Part shown: piece after piece, positions 1-12,400 of the stretch
How the letters are laid out: every line of letters starts with the position of its first letter
Numbering within the stretch: position 1 is the stretch's first letter
Assembly (NCBI RefSeq): GCF_046630445.1
Contig: NC_092335.1
Location: 629,641,501 to 629,705,500, forward strand
Origin: Rutidosis leptorrhynchoides
Lineage: Eukaryota > Streptophyta > Magnoliopsida > Asterales > Asteraceae
DNA length: 64,000 bases
Direction of reading: 5' to 3'
Translations under genes and position numbers: made by a program
The notes under the pieces: model-generated
Databases searched by the model: none
What the model was told of the DNA's origin: nothing
The model's input: the letters and a program-made list of their open reading frames with translations, nothing else

Positions 1-1049
1 ATTGAGCCACCTCTATAAACCATAACCGCCACCTTTCATTCACCTCACTTCACCACCACCGTGAACCACACCCATTAATCACCCTCAACAATCACCACCT
101 TCGGAGAACATCACCATCTTCAACCTATCTATCTCTTGTCCTCGTATCTCAAAACCATTACAACCATTTAACCTTTACAGTATTTCTGTTTCGTAAGTCA
201 GAGCACCACCTTTACCATGAACAAACCCACTTAAACTCGCCATTAATCATCACTAATCACCTTGGTTCACCTCACCATCATTATCGGTTAACATCACCAC
301 TCACCACTACCATCAACCCGTCACCACCACTCAACCACCTTTGGCCTATGATCACACCCCCGTACCTATTACTGCTTCGGTTAATATCTGCTGCTGTAAT
401 CCGTTTTATTTTGTTAAAAAAAAAAGCAAACAACCATCACTTGAGACCCAAAAGAAATTGTTGCTGTGTTGTCGGTTTTAGAATAAAAAAAGGAATGAAG
501 TGGACCACATAATTGTATGGAGATAAATATTGAGCTGTAAAGTTTAAAATGAAAAGATATATTAGCTGTACCACTAAAAGATACAAATACCTATAAATCA
601 AATGAAGTTGTTTCTATAATCGGGTTGCAAGTTGGCCGAGTTTATTTGGGCCGAAATTGTTCATATAATTCTAATGGCCCATTACCGAATGGACTGTCAT
701 GATCCTTGTGGATTGGGTCAAATAGATGTTATGAGCTTATGTTAATATTGGAAAGATAATGAAGAACGTACAGAAATATGATGATGAATAAGGGTGATAA
801 TGGCGATATCATATAGATAATGATTCAAAGCAAGGATGATATGAGACATAAGATTATAATCGTGATAATTATGATCACGAATTTATGATTATGATCATAA
901 GTTATAACTTATAATTTATGATTATGACTATGATTTATGATTATGATTATGATTATGAAACGATTATAATTATGATTATGTTATGAGGGAGATGAAACAA
1001 ACATAAAAGAAGTTAAATGAAATTAAGGATTAAATAAATCAGTTAAGTA

Positions 1050-1130
1050 ATGGGCAGAGGCTGGTTAGGCATTTGGTTGCAGAATAAAAGGTCCCGGGTT
1101 TGAGACCGGGCGGTGGCAATTCTTTTTTTT
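1050..1130 (+). ncRNA. tRNA-like pol III module in the LTR (left copy)
   Basis: CTGGTTAGGCATTTGG resembles a pol III A box. GGGTTTGAGACCGGG, about 25 bases on, matches the B-box core (GGTTYGANNCC). A run of eight T follows about 20 bases later, as in a pol III terminator. This is a SINE-head or captured tRNA-like arrangement. Whether it is transcribed cannot be told. Confidence 0.45.
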
Positions 1131-1158
1131 AGAAAGCTTATTTAATCATTAAAAGGTA

Positions 1159-1159
1159 A

Positions 1160-1193
<34 letters not shown>

Positions 1194-1197
1194 GTTA

Positions 1198-1287
<90 letters not shown>
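1159..1287. repeat. ATT microsatellite (left LTR)
   Basis: Long run of ATT interrupted by a few GTT. It is about 18 bases shorter than the copy in the right LTR, the only difference seen between the two LTRs. Confidence 0.95.
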
Positions 1288-1288
<1 letters not shown>

Positions 1289-2186
1289 TACTACAAATTA
1301 TTTTAGTATCATAATAATTATATTTACAAACAAAAGATATTTATATAAAAACATACTTATTATCTATATCATAAGTATATCAAATTTATTATTTTGGTAG
1401 TAATAAATACATTACTATGTTAAATAAGTAATATATTTAAAATATGTAACTTAGTCTGAATGACAATATGTGTTAATTATATATTTTAATAAATATATGA
1501 ATAATATAGGTTCGTGAATCCGAGGCCAACCCTGTACTTGATCAATGATGTTATATGTATTTTTACTACAAAATACATTAGGTGAGTATATAGATCCCTT
1601 TTAAACTCTAAATATTTTTGGACTGAGAATACATGCGCTGTTTTTATGAATGATTTACGTTATGGACACAAGAAACTGAAAATATATTCTACGTTGAGTT
1701 GTACCACTGGCATACTTCCCTGTAGCTTGGTAACTAATATTTACAGCGGTATTGTAAACGCGAATCCTGTTGATAGATCTATCGGGCCTGACAACCCCAA
1801 CCGGACTGGACGACCAGTATTCAACGGTTGCACAGTACTTCGTTTCGTAACTACACTTGGTACAGTGTAGTAAGATTTCATAATAAAGGGAATATGCGAC
1901 GTGATTAAATGTTAAGTATGGTTACCAAGTGCTCAACCACTTAGAATATTTTTATTAAAAAGTATATATATGAAATCTTGTGGTCCATTGTTATATCGCT
2001 GCTAGCATCAAACCTATATATCTCACCAACTTTATGTTGACATTTTAAAGCATGTTATTCTCAGGTACGAAATAAGTCTTCCGCTGTGCAATAGCTCATA
2101 TTAAGGACCCTATTTGGAGTCGATCATCGCAATGGGACCAACTGTTGAAGACTTCGTCCGGGAGGATTAGTTCGGGTTACTACAGT

Positions 2187-2198
2187 TGGTATCAGAGC
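2187..2198 (+). other. Primer-binding site (initiator tRNA-Met type)
   Basis: TGGTATCAGAGC lies two bases inside the 5' LTR end. It is the usual plant LTR-element primer site complementary to the 3' end of initiator methionine tRNA, and it sets the plus orientation. Confidence 0.9.
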
Positions 2199-2597
2199 GT
2201 TGGTCTTAGCGAACCAGGCCTTGCATTAGTGTGTCTAACTAGTAGCTGTTAGGATACATTAGTGAGTCTGGACTTTGACCGTGTCTACCTGTCAAAAAGT
2301 TTTGCTTATCATTTCTAGTCGTAAATTATTTGCTTATTATCCTTAGGGAATTGCCTGCTTATCATTCATAAGTCTAGACACGTCTTACTGCATTTAGTGC
2401 ATCGATAGTGTATAGACAAAATTCATATCTTAGCATATCTGTTACTTTGGACTTTAGTTGACATCTTTTCAAAGATTCTCCGTAATTTACGGGATTTTGG
2501 TATTATATATACATATGTAAAGTATGTATAGAAGAGTACCAAATCTAACTTCTATAATCTATTTCATACCAAAAATTCATTTTTCCGATTATACAAG

Positions 2598-3044
2598 ATG
2601 GATTCCGCATCTAGTTCGAATTCCTCAGATTATGACGGCTATGCCGATATGGATTTTCATTCAAGCTCCGAAGGCAGCATCACCGGAATGGATCAACCAA
2701 TCTCCCATCATCTATTCTGGATGAATTGGGGGTGGGTTCGTAATATACTAAGTCACTGGAGACATGAAGAGGGTGATCCCTTCCATCCACCAAATTGCCC
2801 TCTTGGCGATGAACCTGAAGCACTTACCGGCGAACCTGTTCGAGAAACCATTTTCTCTCTCATTTCTAGAGTATCTCGTCACGATTATATACTATCCCAT
2901 ATTTCAGATCTTGTTCATTCGCTCACTCCAACCACCAATCATCCCGGTGTACTAGCAGAAGTTAACGAACTTCGCGCTCGCGTGACGGCTTTGGAGAATA
3001 TGGTGCGAAGGTTACAAACACCAGCAGCAGCACCAGCAGCATAA
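2598..3044 (+). CDS. Accessory ORF of the non-autonomous element, 148 aa, function unknown
   Basis: Only sizeable sense frame in the internal region, starting about 400 bases after the primer-binding site where gag would normally begin. The N-terminal 35 residues are rich in Ser, Asp and Glu. A middle part has several Trp and His. The C-terminus (about residues 112-140) has leucine-spaced heptads ending MVRRLQ, a probable short coiled coil. It has no zinc knuckle or other gag motif. It could be an element-specific accessory protein or chance. I do not recognise the family. Confidence 0.4.
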   Translation: MDSASSSNSSDYDGYADMDFHSSSEGSITGMDQPISHHLFWMNWGWVRNILSHWRHEEGDPFHPPNCPLGDEPEALTGEPVRETIFSLISRVSRHDYILSHISDLVHSLTPTTNHPGVLAEVNELRARVTALENMVRRLQTPAAAPAA

Positions 3045-5514
3045 TCCGTACCACCATCATCAACACCGACAGTACCCATATCACCCTCAACCACAACCAC
3101 GTCGTAAACCTCAACATCACAATTTGTACCTCGGATATCAACATCACACACCTCAATATCACTATCTGTACTTCGAGTATGATCTTCGTTTTACATATCA
3201 TTCTATATCGATTATCTTCGCTTTACTTATCGTTCTATCTCATTTATCTTCGTTCGACATGGTAATTATGTAATCTTTAATGTTTTAGAGATCATGTAAT
3301 CAAGTATTAACGATAAATCAAAAAAAAAAAAAAAATTAATATCTTATTGACTCATTAGATCCATGATTACATCTGAAGAAAATATATATACAAGTATATT
3401 TTCATAAAGATTGTAATTAAAAATTCTTTCGTACAAACTGTTAATGATGAAAATATTTTAACGGGTAGGTAGTACCCGAGGAATATTTAGATCTCACATT
3501 AATAAGTTACAGTGTATATTCTTCGAATCTGATTCAACGGTTATTTGCTATCTCACCTACAATCACCGATATACGTATCTGTTCACCCCAGATTTACCAT
3601 TTCCATTTCAATTTCAAATTTGGATTTTTATCTATCAGAATCCAACAAGTGGCATAAAGAAGAAACATTGGACAAATTAAAAATTGTTAGAAACACACGA
3701 ATTAACTAATTGAAATCTGTTAAGGATTCCACGCTAACTGTTCCTAGTTAACTGTTCCCAGCTAACTGTTAATTCCGTATTACATTTTATCGCAATTTAG
3801 TTTATTGTCATTTAAGTTCTGTTATTTATTTTACGCACTTTAAATAACGGGACACGTATACAAGGTTTCGACCTATCATATCGACCCATCTATATATATA
3901 TTTCGGAACAACCATAGACACTCTATATGTGAATGTTGGAGTTGGCTATACAGGGTTGAGGTTGATTCCAAAATATATATATACTTTGAGTTGTGATCGA
4001 CACTGAGACTGGTACACGGGTCACGATACGTATTAGTTAATTCAAATATTATATATTTAATTTATATATGAATATATTGGATCATTGTACAATCGGACTA
4101 TTGGACTGCTAACTTTGGACAATTAAAATGAATTAAAATATTGATTATAACATATGAAACTAAACTAATCTTCAAGTTTGCCACTTGATTTCATCCTAAA
4201 CCTCATTTGTATCTCGACGTTTACAATCCGCGTACAAACCTATCAGGATTCTTGAAAATACCTCAATCGAGAAGTTAAACCGACCGCACTTCATCTACAG
4301 AAGAAAAGATCTATACACATGAAAAACTCTTGAACCAAAAGTCATAGTTCAACACGTACCGCGACGAATTCTTTAGCATTTATTAGCAAAAACAACCTTA
4401 CGATTCCTTTTCAAAGTAGCCAATTTTGTCACAGCTTCAGCAGAACAACTTCGACCTTTCATTCGAAAAAAAAAGTCTTATTATAACTTTGATATATACG
4501 ATTGGTTTTCCTCATCGTTACCGGGGAACCTTTCATACTCCGCCATTTTATCATCAGCATTTAATCATCTAAAAACACAATTCGCCCAAAAACACCTCGG
4601 ATTGATAATCGACGATTCAGATATGACTGCATTAAATGCAGAGGAAACAGTAAAATTTTAGATGGCCTAAATGGCCAAAAGTTTGATGATAAAGAAGGGA
4701 ATGTTAGGAACGCTCGATAGAAAATTTAGTGCTGAAAAAAAAAAAATAAAAAAAAAATAAAAAAAAAATGGATTGAGCTAACCGTGAAGGAAACAAAGAA
4801 CAAATACAAGGAATGAACCTGCCTTCAAATAATGCAAATGATTCAGTGTCTGTTGAAACCGTCAGTATGAACCCTACTCCTTATTCTAAACTTTTTTCAG
4901 ATGATATTATTCATCATCATCTTATCTTAGATATTATAAGATATCTTCATATTTTCCGCTATACATATTCTCCATATTTCTAAAGATATTTTCACAACTA
5001 TTCCTATCTGCAATCATCTATCTCCCCGTAATATCTGCGTTACAACATAAAAGAAACTGTGGTAGTTTCTAAATTCTGAAATCTTCAAGTTTAAAATATG
5101 AATGTTTTGAAGCAGTGTTGGGAACTGATGCGTGAATTAGTATAATATAATGAAACTTGATCAACTTCATTATATTACAGTAAGTCATGTTGCGTTTCTA
5201 ATGGAATGTGACGATTCACAGTACCATCATCATGTGCCATGTTACACGGCTCATACATTCTATCTAATCTCCAAACATATTAGGAACATATCATCTTGAT
5301 AGTTCTATCTTTTCCAGGATATTCTGGAAACTTGACAAATCAAACTCGTGCCATTACCATTTCTTTCTAAGAGCATTAGCTATGTTCATTCCGAATTTCA
5401 TACCTACGAATTCCGGACCATTACTCGTTTGACTCGAAGTCGGGGAGAGAACACGAAAGCATGAAGCTTTGGAAAATAATGAAGAATACAAAGGTCGATA
5501 ACAACCCAGAAATT

Positions 5515-5630
5515 TCAAACCGTGTATATCGATGCATATAGCAATATAAAGACACGGGAGAACTAGAAACACTATAAACACAAGAATATAGTAGAAGTAA
5601 ATAGATTCTTCTGGTGGTAGATGAAAAAGA
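5515..5630 (-). CDS. Antisense small membrane-protein ORF, copy in the first element
   Basis: Antisense to the element, this stretch encodes a hydrophobic segment with LPPEES, YFYY and PCLYIAICIDIHGL. The same arrangement occurs in the ORF at 48951-49124 of another Tekay-like element: about 24 of 37 residues are identical by hand count, and many identical residues use different codons. A TATA box lies upstream at 5770-5776. Function unknown. Confidence 0.5.
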
Positions 5631-5769
5631 AGAATAACAGATGTGAAAATTAAGAGTATATCTCAAAAAAATCAGAATGGAATGGAGCATATTGGCTAAT
5701 GTCTTAAAGTAGAAATTAAGGAGAAAGAATAGGATGTGAGATATGGAAATAGGGAAACGAAGGGGGTAG

Positions 5770-5776
5770 ATTTATA
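5770..5776 (-). promoter_or_regulatory. TATA box for the antisense ORF (first element)
   Basis: On the minus strand the sequence reads CTATAAATCTACC about 80 bases before a conserved ATG. The other element has CTATAAATTTACC about 85 bases before its ATG. The surrounding promoter sequence is also similar between the two elements. Confidence 0.5.
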
Positions 5777-6095
5777 GTGAAATATCCGACAGAGCAATCG
5801 AAACAGATTATTTTATTTAATCAAAGGAGATCCTGTTTCCTAAATCGCTGAAGAACCAAATCTTATTACGTAAGATTTTCTTTAAATCCCTTAAATACCG
5901 GAAATCAATAGTAACTACGTCATCGGTTGAAACGAATACATTTATTTATTCATTTCACTCTTTTGTGATAGCTTCACTCGTACGCTTCACATAATCGAAT
6001 CGTTTTATCTATATCTCTCAATAATGATAAAATTCCATTATTATCCTATATTCGTCATGAAAACATTCCTATTGTTATCCATGACGACCTCTATC

Positions 6096-6115
6096 AAATT
6101 TCGGGGACGAAATTT
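6096..6115 (+). other. Conserved hairpin before the 3' LTR (first element)
   Basis: AAATTTCG-GGGA-CGAAATTT, 17 bases before the LTR, overlapping the approach to the polypurine tract. The same arms occur at 48373-48391 and 53055-53073 in two other elements. Confidence 0.75.
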
Positions 6116-7966
6116 CTTTAACGGGTGGGTACTGTAACGACCCGGAAATTTCCGACCAAATTTAAACCTTATTCTCTATATACCTCCGACACGATAAGCA
6201 AAAACCTTAAAATTGAGTCTAGAAAATCTGAAATCTATATCTGAATAATTAGTTACCCTCTTGACCAAGTCTAGCGATTCACGAACATTATGTGTATATA
6301 CGATATATGTTTAGTAACTGATAACGATAACAAAGTATTAGATATCATTGCTTTATCATAATTTTATTTCATAATAATATTATTTTGATATCATTATCAC
6401 TAAAAATTATTATTGTTATTAATATTATCACTTTTATTATTATTATCAATAATATTATTATCATGTTAAGTATTATTTAATATTATTGTAATTGCAATTA
6501 TAAATTAATTAATATGATATAGGTACAGATATATTTATATGCGAATCTATTTATATCACAATCAATCAATTTTTTTTATCTTCCTGTACTTCTATTTGGC
6601 CCGTGAGTAAATTATCGATACATGCTGGCTATAAAACAATCTTCATACAACCCTCATGCTTAATCATCACCACCGCCACCTACCCCATAGTTCATCACCG
6701 GTCACCATTCGCCACCACAAGCAACCATCTTCATCCACCATGTACCACCACAACTCTCTCTTTTGTCCTCTCACTTCCTCTCTATTTGTTTTGCTTCGTT
6801 AAAACTATTAAAAACACCAATGGGAATGTTTTTAGTTAAAACCCAGTAAACCCACTTGTTGTTTTCGGTTCAAGGATCATCAACGAAACCACTTTATCAC
6901 CACTTATAACATCAACCATTGAGCCACCTCTATAAACCATAACCGCCACCTTTCATTCACCTCACTTCACCACCACCGTGAACCACACCCATTAATCACC
7001 CTCAACAATCACCACCTTCGGAGAACATCACCATCTTCAACCTATCTATCTCTTGTCCTCGTATCTCAAAACCATTACAACCATTTAACCTTTACAGTAT
7101 TTCTGTTTCGTAAGTCAGAGCACCACCTTTACCATGAACAAACCCACTTAAACTCGCCATTAATCATCACTAATCACCTTGGTTCACCTCACCATCATTA
7201 TCGGTTAACATCACCACTCACCACTACCATCAACCCGTCACCACCACTCAACCACCTTTGGCCTATGATCACACCCCCGTACCTATTACTGCTTCGGTTA
7301 ATATCTGCTGCTGTAATCCGTTTTATTTTGTTAAAAAAAAAAGCAAACAACCATCACTTGAGACCCAAAAGAAATTGTTGCTGTGTTGTCGGTTTTAGAA
7401 TAAAAAAAGGAATGAAGTGGACCACATAATTGTATGGAGATAAATATTGAGCTGTAAAGTTTAAAATGAAAAGATATATTAGCTGTACCACTAAAAGATA
7501 CAAATACCTATAAATCAAATGAAGTTGTTTCTATAATCGGGTTGCAAGTTGGCCGAGTTTATTTGGGCCGAAATTGTTCATATAATTCTAATGGCCCATT
7601 ACCGAATGGACTGTCATGATCCTTGTGGATTGGGTCAAATAGATGTTATGAGCTTATGTTAATATTGGAAAGATAATGAAGAACGTACAGAAATATGATG
7701 ATGAATAAGGGTGATAATGGCGATATCATATAGATAATGATTCAAAGCAAGGATGATATGAGACATAAGATTATAATCGTGATAATTATGATCACGAATT
7801 TATGATTATGATCATAAGTTATAACTTATAATTTATGATTATGACTATGATTTATGATTATGATTATGATTATGAAACGATTATAATTATGATTATGTTA
7901 TGAGGGAGATGAAACAAACATAAAAGAAGTTAAATGAAATTAAGGATTAAATAAATCAGTTAAGTA

Positions 7967-8047
7967 ATGGGCAGAGGCTGGTTAGGCATTTGGTTGCAGA
8001 ATAAAAGGTCCCGGGTTTGAGACCGGGCGGTGGCAATTCTTTTTTTT
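7967..8047 (+). ncRNA. tRNA-like pol III module in the LTR (right copy)
   Basis: Same sequence as 1050-1130, carried by the 3' LTR, with A-box-like and B-box-like motifs and the T8 run unchanged. Confidence 0.45.
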
Positions 8048-8075
8048 AGAAAGCTTATTTAATCATTAAAAGGTA

Positions 8076-8076
8076 A

Positions 8077-8134
<58 letters not shown>

Positions 8135-8138
8135 GTTA

Positions 8139-8216
<78 letters not shown>
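8076..8216. repeat. ATT microsatellite (right LTR)
   Basis: Expanded counterpart of 1159-1287, including extra ACT units at its end. Confidence 0.95.
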
Positions 8217-8217
<1 letters not shown>

Positions 8218-9216
8218 TACTACTACTACAAATTATTTTAGTATCATAATAATTATATTTACAAACAAAAGATATTTATATAAAAACATACTTATTATCT
8301 ATATCATAAGTATATCAAATTTATTATTTTGGTAGTAATAAATACATTACTATGTTAAATAAGTAATATATTTAAAATATGTAACTTAGTCTGAATGACA
8401 ATATGTGTTAATTATATATTTTAATAAATATATGAATAATATAGGTTCGTGAATCCGAGGCCAACCCTGTACTTGATCAATGATGTTATATGTATTTTTA
8501 CTACAAAATACATTAGGTGAGTATATAGATCCCTTTTAAACTCTAAATATTTTTGGACTGAGAATACATGCGCTGTTTTTATGAATGATTTACGTTATGG
8601 ACACAAGAAACTGAAAATATATTCTACGTTGAGTTGTACCACTGGCATACTTCCCTGTAGCTTGGTAACTAATATTTACAGCGGTATTGTAAACGCGAAT
8701 CCTGTTGATAGATCTATCGGGCCTGACAACCCCAACCGGACTGGACGACCAGTATTCAACGGTTGCACAGTACTTCGTTTCGTAACTACACTTGGTACAG
8801 TGTAGTAAGATTTCATAATAAAGGGAATATGCGACGTGATTAAATGTTAAGTATGGTTACCAAGTGCTCAACCACTTAGAATATTTTTATTAAAAAGTAT
8901 ATATATGAAATCTTGTGGTCCATTGTTATATCGCTGCTAGCATCAAACCTATATATCTCACCAACTTTATGTTGACATTTTAAAGCATGTTATTCTCAGG
9001 TACGAAATAAGTCTTCCGCTGTGCAATAGCTCATATTAAGGACCCTATTTGGAGTCGATCATCGCAATGGGACCAACTGTTGAAGACTTCGTCCGGGAGG
9101 ATTAGTTCGGGTTACTACAGGTTCCAACTCCGCTTACAGAATTTGGCAAGCGGGACAAAACAAAGTATTGTGAATTTCATGACGATTATGGTCACGACAC
9201 CAATCGGTGTAAAAAC

Positions 9217-9432
9217 TTGATGGAACGGGTTCTGGAAGCGCTTCGCGCGGGCAAATTGGATCATCTAAAACCACCTAAAAAGGATAAGGGAAAGGCCGCA
9301 GAAGAGGCTTCGAAGTCTAAGACTTTCGCGTGGCAGAAAGTTGACAAAGCGAAAAATTCTGACTTAACCATTAACATGGTTGACGCAGAGAAAATCAGCC
9401 AGCGGAGAAAGTACAATGATAACCAGGATTAG
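9217..9432 (+). CDS. gag C-terminus of the Tat element (partial)
   Basis: Coding continues from about 9121, with KYCEFHDDYGHDT followed by a Cys, a CCHC-like zinc knuckle typical of Tat gag. The following Lys-rich segment leads into the protease region at 9463. The upstream part is separated by the inserted element. Confidence 0.75.
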   Translation: MMERVLEALRAGKLDHLKPPKKDKGKAAEEASKSKTFAWQKVDKAKNSDLTINMVDAEKISQRRKYNDNQD

Positions 9433-9462
9433 GAGCTTCTCCCAATCACTTTCCCTCCTGTA

Positions 9463-12400
9463 ATGTCAATTGATACAATTAATGAGCCCATTATCATCAA
9501 GTGTCGCATCCCTAATTGCGGAATCCAGATTAAGCGCATGCATGTTGACACTGGCAGCGGTGTCGATATTATGCATGAGCATTGTTATCGTTTCCTTCCG
9601 GCAGAAGTCAAAGCACAGTTACGCCAGCCTGATATTACGCTATCAGGGTTTTCCGTAGAAAACTCGTGGCCGCTAGGCCGGATAGAATTAATGATAGAGC
9701 TTGCGGATGACAGGAACTCTCAAATGATCAGACATGAATTGGTCAATTTTTATCTGGTTCGTTCAACTTCACGATATAACGCACTGCTAGGGAGAAACTT
9801 CATACGGCGTTTCAACATCATACCATCGGTAGTGCATGGTTTGATTAAGTTTCCCACAGTAGGAGGCGTCGCCACAGTTGCGTCACATCAAGCAATCGAG
9901 TTGTGTGGCTCTGTCGCGTCTGTAAGCGCTCCTAGCGTAGAAGAGCAACTTGCAAACTGTGCAGTAATAGAAAATCGCTTGCATCCGGATAAGCGAATTA
10001 AAATCGACGCAGGCTTGTCAGCCGAAACAAAGGGCAAGTTGCATGGAATATTGTCAGCTAACGCAGATATTTTCGCATGGCGCGAGTCAGAAATGACCGG
10101 GGTTCCGCTGGATATTGCGGAACATAAGTTAAACATTAATCCATCATTAACACCCGTTAGGCAAAAGAAGCAGCATATGGCTCTAGACCGCAGTGATTGG
10201 TTGTGCGCAGAGGTGGACAACCTTGTCAAAGCAAACATTCTGCGGGAAGTACGTTATCAGACATGGGTTGCAAATCCTGTGTTGGTAAAAAAGGCTGACG
10301 GTAACTGGCGAATGTGCGTTGATTTCAAAGACATTAATAAGGCATGTCCTAAGGACAACTACCCTCTCCCGGAGATAGACTGGAAGGTAGAATCACTATC
10401 GAGATTTAGGTACAAGTGTTTTTTGGACGCATACAAGGGTTATCACCAAATCTTAATGGCTGCGGAAGATGAGGACAAGACTGCTTTTCATACGCCGCAG
10501 GGTATTTATTGTTACACGAAGATGCCTTTCGGTTTAAAGAATGCGGGCGCGACCTATCAGCGTGTAATTGACGCAGCATTCAAGCACCAAATCGGTAGAA
10601 ATCTTGAAGCGTACGTCGATGACTTGGTAATTAAAAGTAACACCAAAGAAGACATGCTCGCGGACATTCTGGAAACGTTTGCATCTCTGCGCAGGATCAA
10701 CATGAAGCTTAACCCGCTTAAATGTAGTTTTGGGGAAGAGGAAGGCAAGTTTTTAGGTCATGTGGTGACAGCGCGGGGTATCAAGGCCAATCCCAAAAAG
10801 ATTGAAGCCATTGATAATTTTCCATCTCCGAAGACAAAGAAAGATGTGCAGAGTCTAACGGGGAAGCTTGCGGCTGTCACACGGTTTCTGTCGAAAGCCG
10901 CAGAACGACAGTTACCATTCTTCAATACTTTGAAAAATTGTTTGAAGAAAAAAGACATCATATGGACTCAGGAAGCAGAATCAGCATTTCAGGAGATGAA
11001 AAAGGTGCTCGCAGAATTACCAACACTTACTGCGCCAGTATCAGGAGAAACGCTAACACTGTACCTCGCGGCATCGAAGGAAGCTGTCAGCTCAGTCCTC
11101 ATCGCGGATCGCGGAAAGGTAATCCATTAATTTACATGCTTTATTTATACCGCAGAAATTTAACGACTGAGGTTTTTCTCAGACGCAAATGCCGGTCTAC
11201 TTCGTAAGCAAGACGCTGACATCAAGCGAAGTAAACTACTCACCAATAGAAAAGCTTGTATATGCGCTGGTCCATACCGCGCGGCGTTTGCGCCGATATT
11301 TTCAAGCACATCCAATCGTGGTTCTAACTGATCAACCAATCAAACAGGTTGGTAAACGCCTACTTTGCGGCAATGACCGGGGTTACCGCATTGACTAACG
11401 CAATCATTTTTCTTTCAGGTGTTATACAAGCCTGAGATTTCTGGCCGAATGGCTAAGTGGGCAGTTGAATTAGGTGAACATGAAATAAATTTTTCTTCGC
11501 GCAGTGCGGTTAAGGGTCAAATACTTGCTGATTACCTAGCAGAATTACCTGCGGATGTCGAGGCATCAGCAGAACATCAGGATCCACCTGCACCCACTTT
11601 GTCACCATGGGAATTGTACACCGATGGTGCGTGCAGTGCATCTGGTGCAAGTGCGTGTGTAATTTTAACAGGCCCAGATGGCGAAGAGCATACATACGCA
11701 CTGCGGTTTTATTTTGCTGTTACGAACAACGAAGCAGAGTATGAGGCTCTGTTAGCAGGTATGCGCATTGCGCATAAGTTAAATGTTAAAATTTTGCACG
11801 CATATGTGGATTCAAAGCTAGTATGCAGTCAGGTCAGCGGAGATTTCGAAGCGCATGACATAGCCATGCAGTAATATCTATCGCTTGTTCACAACCTCGC
11901 TGACCAATTTGAAGCTTTTCAAATCTCCCACGGAATGCGGGGGCAAAATAAGAAGGCGGATGCGCTAAGCAAACTGGCTGCCTTGGCTTTTGATCATATG
12001 GGGAAGAAAGTTCTAATAGAAGAACTCAATGCGAAATCCATTGTTATGATGCCTTTAGTGGCACCAGTTGAGGAATCAAGCTCAATATGGATGACGCCCA
12101 TCGTGGCTTTTCTGCGGGATGGCACATCTCCTGCGGATTCCGCTGATGCAAAGAAAGTCCGCGTTAAGGCACCGCTGTATGCCCTTGAGGGTGACGTCCT
12201 ATATCGAAAGAATTATTTGGGACCGCACTTAAGGTGCATTGGCCCGAAAGAGGCAGAGGAAGTTGTACGCGAGGTGCATGAGGGTGCATGCGCACTCCAT
12301 TCGGGGCACATGTCCATTGTGTCAAAAATAATGCGGCTAGGATATTATTGGCCCACCATGTACGCGAATACTGCGCGCATAGTTAAGAAATGTGAATCAT

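Larger units (their letters stand above)
1..2184 (+). repeat. 5' LTR (partial) of the non-autonomous element
   Basis: Matches 6918-9119 base for base by eye, apart from microsatellite length. It ends CTACA just before the primer-binding site. Roughly 785 bases of its 5' part, corresponding to 6133-6917, lie outside the window. Confidence 0.9.
1..9119 (+). mobile_element. Non-autonomous Tekay-like LTR retrotransposon, 5' LTR cut by window start
   Basis: Two near-identical copies of a long terminal repeat (1-2184 and 6133-9119) flank about 3.9 kb of internal DNA that has a primer-binding site next to the left LTR and a purine-rich tract before the right LTR. No reverse transcriptase, RNase H or integrase reading frame is visible inside, so it is a LARD-type element that must borrow enzymes. 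The LTR start TGTAACGACCC and the hairpin before the 3' LTR resemble the Tekay-type element at 50.7-60.3 kb, a likely helper lineage (inference). The overlapping LTR parts show no substitution that I could find, only a longer ATT microsatellite in the right copy, so the insertion looks very recent. It interrupts a Tat-lineage element that resumes at 9120. Confidence 0.85.
6133..9119 (+). repeat. 3' LTR (complete, 2987 bp) of the non-autonomous element
   Basis: Starts TGTAACGACCC after a purine-rich tract ending GGGTGGGTAC and ends CTACA, giving the canonical TG...CA ends. It contains a tRNA-like module, an ATT microsatellite and runs of TGATTATGAT. A 74-codon open frame occurs identically in both LTRs but looks like chance. 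Confidence 0.9.

Noticed and set aside
1050-1130. A genuine tRNA gene
   Set aside because: The sequence between the A-box-like and B-box-like motifs does not form a clear anticodon arm by eye, and it lies inside an LTR. Kept only as a tRNA-like module.
1646-1870. 74-codon ORF, repeated identically at 8581-8805
   Set aside because: It is duplicated only because it lies in both LTRs. It has no motif or coding signature.
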